NCBI GenBank assembly: GCA_945859605.1
Contig: OX243824.1
Span: forward strand, 21,206,785 to 21,270,784
Direction of reading: 5' to 3'
Source of the DNA: Lumbricus rubellus
Taxonomy: Eukaryota > Annelida > Clitellata > Crassiclitellata > Lumbricidae
Length of the DNA: 64,000 nucleotides
Part shown: piece after piece, positions 25,652 through 36,029 of the stretch
How the letters are laid out: each line of letters begins with the position of its first letter
Position numbering within the stretch: the first letter of the stretch is position 1
The notes under the pieces: generated by a model
The model's input: the letters and a program-made list of their open reading frames with translations, nothing else
What the model was told of the DNA's origin: nothing
Databases searched by the model: none
Position numbers and translations under genes: made by a program

Positions 25652-26092
25652 TTATGACTGAAACTGAGTAGAATTTGTAGGGGAGGGGTTAAAAACAATG
25701 AATCTGAGGAACAGACTTGTTGGTCGGAAGCAAACGTTGGCCGAACAGATTTCTTCATCGTCGTCATTCACGTGACCAGAATTCATTTCAGCGTCGTCGA
25801 CTTTCGGTTGCTGCTTCAACTTTCGCACTCGTTTCGATTTGGATGATGCAGCAGTCAGTTTCTTTAGCTTGAAAAATTAGAAAATATTATTTTAGAAATA
25901 CTATGCCAAACGCTTCTCGCAGCAAGAGCCTTTCAGAAGCGCTCCTGGTGCATGAAACCCTGAGAGAAAAGGCAGGCTTTGAGATGTGCAATTATTAACA
26001 TTCTAGTTTAAAATATCAAAACTTAACTAAGAAACCGTTTCATCGAGCGATATTTCAAGAAGATCTCCTTCAACCATCAGTTCTTCCAGTTG
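25652..26092 (-). pseudogene. KDM5/JARID1-like gene fragment, two exons
   Basis: The minus strand has an exon-like block at 26036-26092, preceded by a CAATAG acceptor, reading QLEELMVEGDLLEISLDET. This closely matches the conserved LEELMMEGDLLEV.LDE motif of KDM5 histone H3K4 demethylases. A second block at 25652-25867 after TTTTTCAAG is open for 72 codons including TAA: a Lys/Arg-rich stretch (LKKLTAASSKSKRVRKLK), an acidic run and EEICSANVCFRPT, which resembles the start of the C-terminal PHD finger (DENAVCAAQNCQRP in vertebrates). The PHD core is cut off. The JmjC and other upstream domains were not seen in the roughly 10 kb beyond. The fragment is convergent with nardilysin, ending 11 bp past its stop. 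A truncated gene copy is most likely; the true 3' end of a gene with very distant upstream exons is possible. Confidence 0.55.
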
Positions 26093-26968
26093 CTATTGCA
26101 GATCAACTGAAGGATGCGCGTTTGAATCTCCATCGCCTATAATAATTGTCAAAAAATAAAATTACAATTACCCTACATACAACATTTCTTTGTGTCATGT
26201 GTCACTGTAGACATCAGGAATCATCAGAGCCTTCGTCATTGGTCCGATTGGTCGATCACAAGTCATCATCACAACTGTCTACAGTTGAACTTGTTCATCA
26301 CCCATATGCCTATTGAGATGATTTTATCACTAAAGTATATTACAGGTGATTAAAGACTCAATCATCACAATCATCGTCATCATCACTGTCCAGTCAATAA
26401 TTTCCTAATCAGGATGATTATTTACCATCAATCACACGTGCTGTTCATTCATTTTTATCTCTCAATTCTAATGGTTTGGGCGCAAGAACAGAAACTCTGC
26501 TTTTGTAAAGAGACATATAGGCTACAGGGTGGGCCAAAAAGGCTCTTTAGGATTTTGCCAATATCTTAAAGGCAATTCATATTTACATAATTATGATGGC
26601 CAGATTTCATCAAAATATTTCAAACACAACACAAGTTATACCACTTTTAGTGAGGCTACCCACGATTCAAAAACGAAACGCAACCAAAAGTAGCAAAAAC
26701 GCGATTTTATTAAGGATCCGAGTGGCTGACCCCACCTTGCGAGGGATTAATTCCAGGAAGGGGAAGTGGAGGAGGTGGAGGAGAAGGAAGAGGAAGAAGA
26801 AGAAGAAGAAGAAAGGCCTACGGACGATAGGTCATTATTCGATAATTGTTTTGTAAATAATGTGCTTGTAGACAGTAGACCTAGCGGTCGGTGCCACGGA
26901 GAAAACGAATTTGAAAACGAGTTTGAATACGTTCATTTATATTCGACTTGTCACAAATAGCCTACATT
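26093..26968. other. Intergenic, presumed nardilysin 3' flank
   Basis: AATAAA at 26155-26160 could serve nardilysin. The rest holds AT-rich sequence, a purine-rich GGA/GAA run near 26755-26815 and no supported gene. From about 26.8 kb onward the octamer TAGGCCTA becomes frequent. Confidence 0.5.
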
Positions 26969-27113
26969 CATAGGTGCAATCACGTCCTAAATGTTGGGGG
27001 GGACCATAATGAATCACGTCCTAAAAGTTGGGGACCATAATAATAAAGTTAGGGGACCACTCAAAAGTTGGGGGGACGCGTCCCGTGGGTCCCATAGGGT
27101 GGTTGCGCCTATG
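26969..27113. mobile_element. 145-bp hAT-type MITE, copy 1
   Basis: Terminal inverted repeats CATAGGTGCAATC / GGTTGCGCCTATG are flanked by a perfect 8-bp target duplication CCTACATT (26961-26968 and 27114-27121). Eight-bp duplications are the hAT signature. No coding capacity. A close copy is at 29460. Confidence 0.85.
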
Positions 27114-28776
27114 CCTACATTAGACCTCGTCTAGCTATATAATAGTCTATTAGGTTACAAACCTGGTCTGCATGTAATTAAGGCCTACACATCCTACCAA
27201 TAATTGGCAACTATAATTATCAAGAAGTCTATTTCGAACATTTCAATGTAGCCTACTTTAGCCATTCTGTTCTTGCGCTCTGCGGTTTGGGGAGACTTGA
27301 GGGTCCCGCGATCGTACATCTATGCGGGCCAACGTCATGCATTGGGCAGTCTTAATAGTGATAACAATAGCCTATTAGTAACAATGCATGATGCATCGCA
27401 TTCAACTCAGGAATACATTCTCAAAAGCCCTTAAATTGTTCCAGTTTAAATTTGCACGGCAGCCATTTAAATTATAGGCCTAAGGCGCTTTCGTCAGACT
27501 CTTAATTTTAGGTGCTATAATACATACATAATTAGTCTAGACCTTGAGCAAACCGACAAGCATCCGAATTGAGAGGTTTGGAGAAGCGTCGTGAGCCCAC
27601 ATAGGCCTATGTAGCGGGTTCTGGACGTCCAATAGCCTACATTACACACTGCATGTTACTCAGTTCGCACAATATAAATCCAGAGCCACAATTTACAAAT
27701 GGGCCTATGGTATTGTATTGCAAATGCAACAACTTAATTAATAGCATAATTATGAAAGGTTAACTCAAAGTTCATGGTTAAAAAGACGTAGCCTACTGTG
27801 TTAGAACCACGCAAGTTGGGTTGCGCTTTTATAGCCTGTAGGCTATCTATCTAAGATTCCTCTTACACCAAACTGATCAATACACTGAATAATTTTAACC
27901 CCATACAGCCCCGCCGAGAGGGGGCAGGGGGCAAATGCTCAGGGGCCCGGGAGCTTTAAGGGGCCCGGGAAAAAATGATTATAATTTTTATTTTTATTTT
28001 ATTATTGTTTTATTATTAGGCCTATTCTATTATTTTTATTATTAGGCCTACTATTAGTTTTTAAAATTAATATTATAATGATTAAATTGCCATTTATAAC
28101 GGGCCTAAAAACAATCTTGCACGAAAGCGCGTCACTGGAAAGTCCACTGATTACAAATCTTAAACAAATAAGATGATTTGCGGCGGGCCAATTAGGCCTA
28201 GTGCAATATTTTTCATAATTGATTGCGGGCCCAACCTATAATCACCTGTAGGCTTACAAAGCTTAGGCCTGCGATTTTTTCCGTTTTAAACGTAGCCTAA
28301 CATTATTCTGTCTCATAACGTTTGCATTTCCCGTTTTCAATCATAAACTGCATAAAGTAAACAAATTTAAATGACAAATTTATAACGATGAAATATAGAC
28401 GAAAAATTATATGGAGCACAAAACCGAAAAGAAAAACTAATAGGCCTATAAACGTTTGCCAAGGAGACGGTAGTCACACAGTAGGCCTATTTAAATTCGG
28501 ATTCTCAAAACAAGGCAAGTCAGAGCCCGTATATAGGCCCTATAGCAAGACTATCACTTCTATGTAGGCCTACCTCGGTTGATTCTGCGAATTAAACGTG
28601 CCTGATGAACTTAACCGAGTGTAGGCCTATGGCAAATAAATTTAGTGGTGTAACGTACGCTGGTGTTAGAATCCTAATCCCAAAATATGACATTATAAAT
28701 AAAACTTATGAAAACACTGAAATTATAGAAACTGATAAGACTTGGTTTTGATGTTGGCGCTCTGACATCAGGACGT

Positions 28777-28920
28777 GTGACTGTTGCGGAAGCTGAAGGA
28801 TCTTTCAGCAAGCTCAAGTAAATTAAAAGTAGGCCTAGGATATATTATGTTATGAAATAAGACAGACTGAATGGTCTTGCAATTCCTGCAATCGAATATG
28901 ATCCTGCAAAATCATTGAAC
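28777..28920 (+). pseudogene. hAT transposase C-terminal dimerisation domain relic
   Basis: A 48-codon frame starting VTVAEAEGSFSKLK continues through two stops to DRLNGLAIPAIEYD. This is the conserved end of hAT transposases (ERSFSKLK..KxxLR..M.. ERL..LAILSIE). The two stops and the lack of upstream domains make it inactive. It confirms the hAT class deduced from the 8-bp TSD. Confidence 0.75.
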
Positions 28921-29148
28921 TAGCCTACTAGGAAATTATAAACGATTTTCTCCATGGCGGTTAAATCCAGAAAATTTGCATTTTTCATAATTAGGTCCTA
29001 CCATAAAGTTGAAATTTTAATTCTTAATAATATTATTAAGAACTGATTAAGATCATAATAGCCTATAGGCCTAGACTTGTCCATTAGGCTATCGTAGCCT
29101 ACATGTGTATACCCACACTCTTCTTATTTCTATTTTCTATTAGCCATG

Positions 29149-29410
29149 CAGGGCTGAAGCCTGAAAGTGATTTGAAAAAGTTGCTGGGTCTGAATTTGGC
29201 GGACGAGCACGCCTTTGACCCGTAGGCTACATTTTTCTGACGAAGTTTTTCTTAGTCTTTTGTCCAAAATTATCAAAAATCCGACCTTTTTAACCTAGTT
29301 TTGGCACCTGGCGACCTTTTGTGCGACCCTGCTGAGACCCGGCAACAGCAGGTCTCGAAAATCGATGCCGGGTCGAAGACCCGGAAAGACACGGCTCACT
29401 TTCAGCCCTG
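29149..29410. mobile_element. 262-bp MITE nested in the hAT element
   Basis: The ends CAGGGCTGAAGCCTGAAAGT and CACTTTCAGCCCTG are inverted copies, apart from a small GCCT insertion on the left. Internal CCGGGTC/GACCCGG segments can pair. No clean target duplication is seen; TTAGCC occurs a few bases outside each end. Confidence 0.6.
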
Positions 29411-29459
29411 CTGTTAGCCTACAGATAGTTTAGGACCCGTGACTGCCCTGCCCAGGGGC

Positions 29460-29603
29460 CATAGGTGCAATCACGTCCTAAACGTTGGGGGGACCATAAT
29501 GAATCACGTCCTAAAAGTTGGGGGACCATAATAATAAAGTTAAGAGACCACTCAAAAGTTGGGGGACGCGTCCCGTGGGTCCCATAGGGTGGTTGCGCCT
29601 ATG
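29460..29603. mobile_element. hAT-type MITE, copy 2, nested
   Basis: About 144 bp, nearly identical to 26969-27113, with the same CATAGGTGCAATC / GGTTGCGCCTATG ends. It has its own perfect 8-bp duplication CCAGGGGC (29452-29459 and 29604-29611). It inserted into the end of the older hAT element at 27906-29635. Confidence 0.85.
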
Positions 29604-29695
29604 CCAGGGGCCCGGAATTTCTGTCGGCGGGCCTGACCCCATAATGTTCCATTCGATTTCTTAGATAATTTATATATATATATATATATATAAAT

Positions 29696-30592
29696 GGACC
29701 ACTTCTTTTCCTCTTATATATTAATGACCTGTCCATGACTTCATCTGTATTTAAATTTATACTATTCGCTGATGACACTAATGTTTTTCTTTCTCACCAT
29801 TCCTTAGGTCATCTATTTGATATAGCTAATAACGAGTTATCTTTAATTGAGCAATGGTTTAAAGCTAATAGATTATCCCTTAATATTGATAAAACCAACT
29901 TCATTTTATTCCACACTAAAAAGAAAATTGACTTTGATGTTAACAGGTCACTTCTAATCAATGATGTCCCTATCACCCAAACAAATTCATCTAAATTTCT
30001 GGGGATCATTGTTGATAGCCACCTAACATGGAAGGATCATATTTCAACTATTGTGAAGAAAATTGCTAAAAACATTGGGGTCCTTCACAGGATTAAACAT
30101 TGCCTACCTAAATCAGTTCTCTTTAATCTTTATTATACGCTTATTTTTCCTTACTTATCATATTGTAACATTTCCGGGGGTTCTAATTATCCATCTCGAC
30201 TCAAACCACTGATTATATTACAAAAACGTGCCATACGATTAATATGTGGTGCTCATTGGAGATCCAGCACCGCTCCTCTCTACTTAAGCCATATGTTACT
30301 GTCCTTACTAAACATCAATAAGTTCCAAATATGTCTATTTATGCATCGCTACCACCAGCGCCTATTGCCTCACACTTTCAATAACTACTTTACTACTGGT
30401 TCTAAACTTCACGATCATGCTACTAGGCACGCTAGCTGTTACCGTAGTGAATATGCACGCCTAAAAATTAAACAATTTTCAATAAAATATTTGGGTCCTA
30501 AGATTTGGAACGGCCTTCCGGTTCATATATCTACCTTAAAATCCACCAGCCTTTTTAAAAATCGTTTAAAAAAGTTTCTTATTCTGAACTGA
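29696..30592 (+). CDS. Reverse transcriptase of LINE, C-terminal part
   Basis: Open for 298 residues with no stop or frameshift. It starts in the RT palm (GPLLFLLYINDL) and continues to the catalytic FADDT motif, then NRLSLNIDKTNFILF, FLGIIVDSHLTWKDHI and the thumb-like region typical of Jockey/CR1/L2-type LINEs (LQKRAIRLICG..). It ends TSLFKNRLKKFLILN and a stop. Endonuclease and ORF1 are missing. The intact frame suggests a fairly recent insertion. I cannot fix the clade without a tree. Confidence 0.8.
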   Translation, partial: GPLLFLLYINDLSMTSSVFKFILFADDTNVFLSHHSLGHLFDIANNELSLIEQWFKANRLSLNIDKTNFILFHTKKKIDFDVNRSLLINDVPITQTNSSKFLGIIVDSHLTWKDHISTIVKKIAKNIGVLHRIKHCLPKSVLFNLYYTLIFPYLSYCNISGGSNYPSRLKPLIILQKRAIRLICGAHWRSSTAPLYLSHMLLSLLNINKFQICLFMHRYHQRLLPHTFNNYFTTGSKLHDHATRHASCYRSEYARLKIKQFSIKYLGPKIWNGLPVHISTLKSTSLFKNRLKKFLILN

Positions 30593-31358
30593 TTCCTCCA
30601 CTGCCTTTGACTGACATTTTTACCCGTTGAATACATTTTTTGGTTACAACCCTATGGTTTTAGTATATTTTCCTTTGGTGTAATATTCTCATTTACTGAT
30701 TTCGTTAATAGTTTGACCTTGCCTTGTTTATTATGTCTATAATTCACGTAGTGTCATTACAGGTCTTTCTGTGTTGTTATGATATATAGTATTATTTCGG
30801 TACTACAGCTACAGTAATTATTTTTTAACCACCTGTTGTGGATCATAACTTTCGTGTCTGGCTACTGTCTTATTGTTGTCCGCTATATGCTAACATTTGT
30901 TACCACTAGTTGTGGTCATTGCCCATGGTCTGCAATCCCATGGCCTACTTTCATCTAAATTATGAATTAGCTCTAGTTTGTTCTGCATCAACATTGTATG
31001 TATGTTTTATTATTATGCTCTCTGTTTTCACTGCTTATGTTCTGGATCTCTCGCTCTCTCTCTACATTAACCCATCTACTTGATTTCGTTTTGCCTACAT
31101 TGTCTAATAACAACATCACTCTTCTGACACCACCATCTTGATATAAACTCCAGTTTGTGGTTGCCCAGGTTTAGCGGGATCACTCCCTTTCTGGGTGACC
31201 CTTTCTTAGTGATCTTTTACCTATTAGATGTTAATCATTCGTTGGCTCCTTATTTCACTGCACATTCTAATTTTATATATGTTTTTTGCTGTTTTGATTT
31301 GATTTGTTGATCGCTACGAATAAATAAGATTTGATTTGATTTGATTTGATTGATTGAT
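29696..31358 (+). mobile_element. 5'-truncated non-LTR retrotransposon (LINE)
   Basis: The element begins abruptly after a (TA)n run (29668-29690) inside the RT domain at GPLLFLLYINDL. It carries the rest of the ORF to the stop at 30592, then a 3'UTR of about 760 bp ending in a GATTT repeat (31329-31358). Five-prime truncation plus a short-repeat tail is the usual form of a LINE insertion. The 3'UTR block GCGGGATCACTCCCTTTCTG resembles sequence near 19576. Confidence 0.8.
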
Positions 31359-31825
31359 ATATTCTTAGTCTTATATAAAGAGAGAGAGGGACACGGAGAC
31401 GGAGACGGAGAAACGGACTCAGTCACTGAGAGCTTGCAAACAGACATAGAGACAGAGACAAACAAAGAAACAGATGGAGAGACAATGTCGGACGGAATAA
31501 GCATCGATGAAGTCGATCATTCACCGACTTTCAGTTTGGATGCATAGAAAGCGAATTCTGTTTCCTGGAGTATAACAAACACAATCATTGGCCTTGCTTC
31601 ATTTATGACGTCAGTTGTTATTTATTTCGTCAGTGACTGATAATAATTGCCAAAATTGTCTATAATTATTATGACGTCATCATCGCCGTACGGTGCCAAA
31701 ATCTTTAGACGCCAGAGTTAATTAAAATGTTTGGATATATATGAATTGACCGGAAGGCCATGACGCGTGCAACAGTGCTACAATAATGAGTAGACTAATA
31801 GGCATGCTTTAATTACTATTTACTT
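31359..31825. other. Intergenic repeat-bearing stretch
   Basis: A purine-rich GACGGAGA run (31375-31480) gives open frames on both strands, judged artefacts. TGACGTCATCATCGCCG at about 31670 matches the end of the tandem unit that follows from 32123. No gene seen. Confidence 0.5.
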
Positions 31826-32035
31826 CTCGCATTTGCTATAGCGCCCCTTAAAGCTACCTAATCAGAAGCGCTTCCAACCACAAAGCGGTCACTGCATCCG
31901 TGTTTCACGCCGAAGCGCACGCAATTGCGAGAGAATGGTCCCTACGCGGCGGCTTGAGGTGGCTTCAAACCTGGAACCTCGATCCGGTCCCAATGCACCG
32001 AACCCAATACACCATGGCACCCCACAGCATTGGTG
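31826..32035 (-). mobile_element. tRNA-derived SINE, reverse orientation
   Basis: TTGCTATAGCGCCCCTTAAA..AGAAGCGCTTCCAACC, then ACGCGGCGGCTTGAGGTGG, then a degraded B-box complement (CTTCAAACCTGGAACC). Full-length but more diverged than the copy at 51913. Confidence 0.75.
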
Positions 32036-32777
32036 TGGTTATGTCATGTAGGCTACAGCTAGACAGCAGGCTTTGAATTGTGCATTGAGGGTCAGACATT
32101 ATTGAACAATCTAGATAGTCAACACCAATCGCATAGAAGTTCGGTCATTGGAAATCAAGTAATAGCCTAGGCGTTTTTGTCCTCACTTCACACAGCCTTC
32201 GAGGTTTTTCTTTACAATAACTTACCGGCCAAACAGTATAGGCGCAGTTTCAGCTTGTTGGGTTGGCTGTTGTCGCTAACTGGCACTAAACGGTCTTCAG
32301 TCTTTTTCCAACTCAAAGTATAGGAATCTCAATGAAAATACATTAGCTGACGAAATATATTCGTTTTTCTTACTGAGAAGTGTGGAGTAGATTAATTTAG
32401 CTATGCGCAGACATCAAATACTTGCAATTGGCTAGAAATTGACATGGATCCGTTGGAGAGCACTGAGTGCCGGTGGCCACAAATAAGAGGATGTCTTTGA
32501 TCTGCAGTGATCGATATAATATATAGGAACACTTTGACAGTTAGTATAGGAGGATGATACCAAACAAACGTGCTGTGATTTCCCAGATACGGCTTTACCC
32601 GTTTTGCCAATGCTACCTGTCTCATCATCTGGTCCATTCAAAGTCTTCATTTATCTGTCTGTATTATGACGTCATCATCGCGCTGTGCGGTGCCATTTTA
32701 TCTGCAATATTCTCTTTTATGTAGGCCTATGCATAGGCTGGCATAATTGCAGTAAAGGAATCTAGATTCGTGATAAC

Positions 32778-33102
32778 CAGAGGCGTAGCGACCGCCCTCC
32801 GTACCCTCCGACCGAATGGGCCCCGCAAGGAAGGGGCTCCTAAAGGTGCCAAAAATGAAAGGTGCGACTATAGGTGATTGACACCTATTGAAGCCAATGC
32901 ACAATCCGTGTTGGTTTTACTGACAAAACATTGGAATAAATACAGAATACGGAACACATGTACATTGTAGGCCTATGTATATTATTTATAATATGAACCC
33001 TGTATATGTTGCATAAAATAAATGCCGCATCCCGGTGTCTGCATTGTAAGGGGCCCGCCGGCTCGGAGGGGGCCACGTTCATTGTTGCTACGTACGGCCC
33101 TG
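32778..33102. mobile_element. hAT-type MITE inside tandem copy 1
   Basis: Ends CAGAGGCGTAGCGACC and GTTGCTACGTACGGCCCTG are imperfect inverted repeats, flanked by the 8-bp duplication GTGATAAC (32770-32777 and 33103-33110). 325 bp, non-coding. Confidence 0.8.
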
Positions 33103-33769
33103 GTGATAACCAATTGCAGAGAAGATCTAAGTAGTTCGATGATTGGAAATCATTTAATAGACCTTGCGTTCCGCTCCACACAACCTCCGTGGTTTTTCTT
33201 TACAATATCTTACCGGCCAAACAGAAGGCGCTGATCATGTTGTTGGCTTGGCGGTTGTCGCTAACTGGCACTAAACGGTCTCCAGTCTTTTTCCAACTCA
33301 AAGTATAGGAATCTCAATGAAAATACATTAGCTGACGAAATATATTCGTTTTTCTTACTGAGAAGTGTGGAGTAGATTAATTTAGCTATGCGCAGACATC
33401 AACTACTCCCAATTGGCTAGAAATTGCATGGATCCGTGGGAGAGCACCGAGTCACCTGCAAAATGGTATACATGAGGATGTCTTTAATCTGCAGTGATCG
33501 ATACATAGGCGCACTTTGACAGTTATTATAGAAGGATGAAACAAGATGAACGTGCTCCGATTTCCCAGATACGGCTTTACCCGTTTTGCCATTGCTACCT
33601 GTCTGATCATATGATCCCTCAGAAAATTCTTCTTCATTTATCTGTCTGTATTGTGGCGTCATCATCGCCGTAAGGTGCCATTTTACCTGTAATATTCTCT
33701 TATAATAAATGTATAGGCATATGCATAGGCTGGCATAATTGCCGTAAAGGAATCTAGATTCGTGATAAC

Positions 33770-34115
33770 CAGAGGCGTAGCGACCGCCCTCCTTACCCTC
33801 CGACCAAAGGGGGCCCCCGCAAGGAAGGGGCCCCTAAAGGTGCCAAAAAAATTAAAGGTGCGACTATAAGTGATTGACATCTATTGAAGCCATTGCACAA
33901 TCCGTGTTGGTTTTACTGACACAGTGACACAATCGTGAAGTAAATACAGAATACAGAACACAATGTACATTGTAGGCCTATGTATATTTATATTATGAAC
34001 CCTGTATGTTGCATAAAATAAATGTCGCATCCCGGTGTCTGCATTGTAAGGGGCCCGCCGGCCCGGACATTATGCTCGGAGGGGGCCACGTTCAATGTTG
34101 CTACGTACGGCCCTG
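33770..34115. mobile_element. hAT-type MITE inside tandem copy 2
   Basis: Same element at the same site with the same GTGATAAC duplication (33762-33769 and 34116-34123). It differs by an insertion near 34062-34077 (CCCGGACATTATGCTC). It was therefore copied with the surrounding unit rather than inserted independently. Confidence 0.8.
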
Positions 34116-34745
34116 GTGATAACCAATCGCAGAGAAGATCTAAGTAGTTCGATGATTGGAAATCATTTAATAGACCTTGCGTTCCGCTCCACACAACCTC
34201 CGTGGTTTTTCTTTACAATAACTTACCGGCCAAACAGTATAGGCGCAGTTTCTTCTTGTTGGGTCGGCTGTTGTCGCTAACTGGCACTAAACGGTCTCCA
34301 GTCTTTTTCCAACTCAAAGTATAGGAATCTCAATGAAAATACCCTAGCTGACATAATATATTCGTTTTTCTTACTGAGAAGTGTGGAGTAGATTAATTTA
34401 GCTATGCGCAGACATCAACTACTCCCAATTGGCTAGAAATTGCATGGATCCGTGGGAGAGCACCGAGTCACCTGCAAAATGGTATACATGAGGATGTCTT
34501 TAATCTGCAGTGATCGATACATAGGCGCACTTTGACAGTTATTATAGAAGGATGAAACAAGATGAACGTGCTCCGATTTCCCAGATACGGCTTTACCCGT
34601 TTTGCCATTGCTACCTGTCTGATCATAATTATGATCCCTCAGAAAATTCTTCTTCATTTATCTGTCTGTATTGTGGCGTCATCATCGCCGTACGGTGCCA
34701 TTTTACCAAACTCCAGCTTTCAATAATTCTTCTAGTGACAAAGAC

Positions 34746-34902
34746 GGCGAAACTATTGTATCGGGGACCGACGTGTCGGTTAGTGTCCGGTCAGGCGTCG
34801 TGAGGGTCGGTTAGGGTCAGATTAGGCGTGTTGAGAGTCGGTTAATTAGGGTTAGGATTAGGGTCAGTGTCGTCATTCGGTCTCCGGTACTATAGTTTCG
34901 CC
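34746..34902. mobile_element. 157-bp MITE, 9-bp TSD, telomere-like core
   Basis: Inverted ends GGCGAAACTATTGTATCGGG and CCGGTACTATAGTTTCGCC are flanked by a perfect 9-bp duplication GACAAAGAC (34737-34745 and 34903-34911). The core is rich in GGTTAGGG and GATTAGG. Nine-bp duplications occur in Mutator-like elements, but the class is not certain. Confidence 0.75.
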
Positions 34903-34911
34903 GACAAAGAC

Positions 34912-35232
34912 ATGCACAAGATCCACAGTAGCATTATGATTTATGAGAGAAGTGAAGTTGACGCAGCTGGCAGTATAGTAGCTCTATTATAGTGACCAAA
35001 ATAATTAATACGGTGTGAGAAATCGAGCTCTTGAGTCTTGAATATGAATGAATGCTAAAATCATTTTAGAAATAACGTTAACGTTTAGCCTAAGCATCGT
35101 TTCTGTAACCGAGGTGAAGCCAGCAAAATGATAAATAGGTCTATATCTATTATAATCAGTCAATGCACTCATTTGAAAATTATCTTAACTCTTCTCTTTA
35201 AATCCTTGCTGATCAATTAACAGGTTACCGGT
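34912..35232. other. Intergenic, nothing recognised
   Basis: AT-rich single-copy-looking sequence leading to the TATG array. No exon, RNA gene or element boundaries seen. Confidence 0.4.
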
Positions 35233-35481
35233 ATGTATGTATGTATGTATGTATGTATGTATGTATGTATGTATGTATGTATGTATGTATGTATGTATGT
35301 ATGTATGTATGTATGTATGTATGTATGTATGTATGTATGTATGTATGTATGTATGTATGTATGTATGTATGTATGTATGTATGCATGCATGCATGCATGC
35401 ATGTATGTATGTATGTATGTATGTATGTATGCATGCATGTATGTATGTATGTATGTATGTATGTATGTATGTATGTATGTA
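35233..35481. repeat. (TATG)n tetranucleotide array, about 62 copies
   Basis: Almost pure ATGT repeat with two GCATGCATGC interruptions (about 35383-35402 and 35430-35438). Because ATGT has period 4, it gives MYVC-type open frames in all plus frames and HTYI-type frames on the minus strand. None is coding. Confidence 0.98.
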
Positions 35482-36029
35482 GGCGCTATTCAAGCTTTGT
35501 GATACTTTCTTGTGGAAGTTTTAAAAGGACCTTCAAGCTTCATATAAAATTAATTACCAATAATTTTAAATTATAGGTCGACTTATAAATTCGGCACTGC
35601 CTTTATGGAGCACAGAAAAATCAAGTCTTGACGCAGTCGAAAGCATTAATTTCATTTATTATAATAGAACAAACAACACAGTGAACATAGGTTGACAAAT
35701 CTTTCCATGGCACGTGCCACAAGCCTACATGCAAATGTAGGCCTACATAAACTGTCGTTCTGATATCATAAATTATGTACATTAATTATTGTACCGGTAA
35801 CTAAAACGCCCTTACAAAACCAGTCTTCTGTTTATCCTAACCCTCGATCTGAGTTTATCTCATTATAGTTCCTCTCTGTCAGCTTCAACGTCGTCTTTTT
35901 AGTCCGCAATCCAAAATGTTCTCAACCGGATATCACGTGGGACGTTGAAGCTGTATGCCATATGCCATGTCACGTGAGAAAGAGAGGTCCAATCAGATGA
36001 GACAGCTCGCTGTAGACGTCATTGGGCGT
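35482..36029. other. 3' flank of cyclophilin gene
   Basis: Presumed 3'UTR and intergenic DNA downstream of the minus-strand cyclophilin stop at 36030. Several TAGGCCTA motifs; no other gene seen. TTTATTATAA at about 35656 (AATAAA on the minus strand) is a possible poly(A) signal. Confidence 0.4.

Larger units (their letters stand above)
27906..29635. mobile_element. hAT transposon, decayed, 1.73 kb, with nested insertions
   Basis: Ends CAGCCCCGCCGA and (as complement) CAGGCCCGCCGACAG form inverted repeats, flanked by a perfect 8-bp duplication ACCCCATA (27898-27905 and 29636-29643). A transposase relic lies at 28777-28920. Two younger elements sit inside it, at 29149-29410 and 29460-29603. 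Much of the interior is rich in TAGGCCTA. Confidence 0.85.
32123..34707. repeat. Tandem duplication, unit about 1 kb, nearly three copies
   Basis: Copies start near 32123, 33109 and 34122 with ACCAATCGCAGAGAAG-like sequence. Each runs through TTACCGGCCAAACAG, a shared block with GATACGGCTTTACCCGTTTT and GCGTCATCATCGCCGTA. The first two copies contain a hAT-type element at the same site; the third ends before it. Short minus-strand open frames (RQVAMAKRVKPYLGN..) recur in each copy, but I recognise no protein. Confidence 0.85.

Noticed and set aside
25452..25661. 69-codon frame starting [12 protein letters not shown]
   Set aside because: Wrong frame over the last nardilysin exon; the true frame after the acceptor at 25479 reads [11 protein letters not shown] and ends TRL with TAA.
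31350..31547. Acidic GDGETDSVTES open frame
   Set aside because: Low-complexity purine-rich repeat with no start context or matching exon.
34802..34870. Interstitial telomere made of TTAGGG repeats
   Set aside because: Too irregular, and it lies wholly inside a MITE with TIRs and a 9-bp TSD.
35185..35576. MYVC and HTYI open frames
   Set aside because: Translation of the TATG array in every frame.
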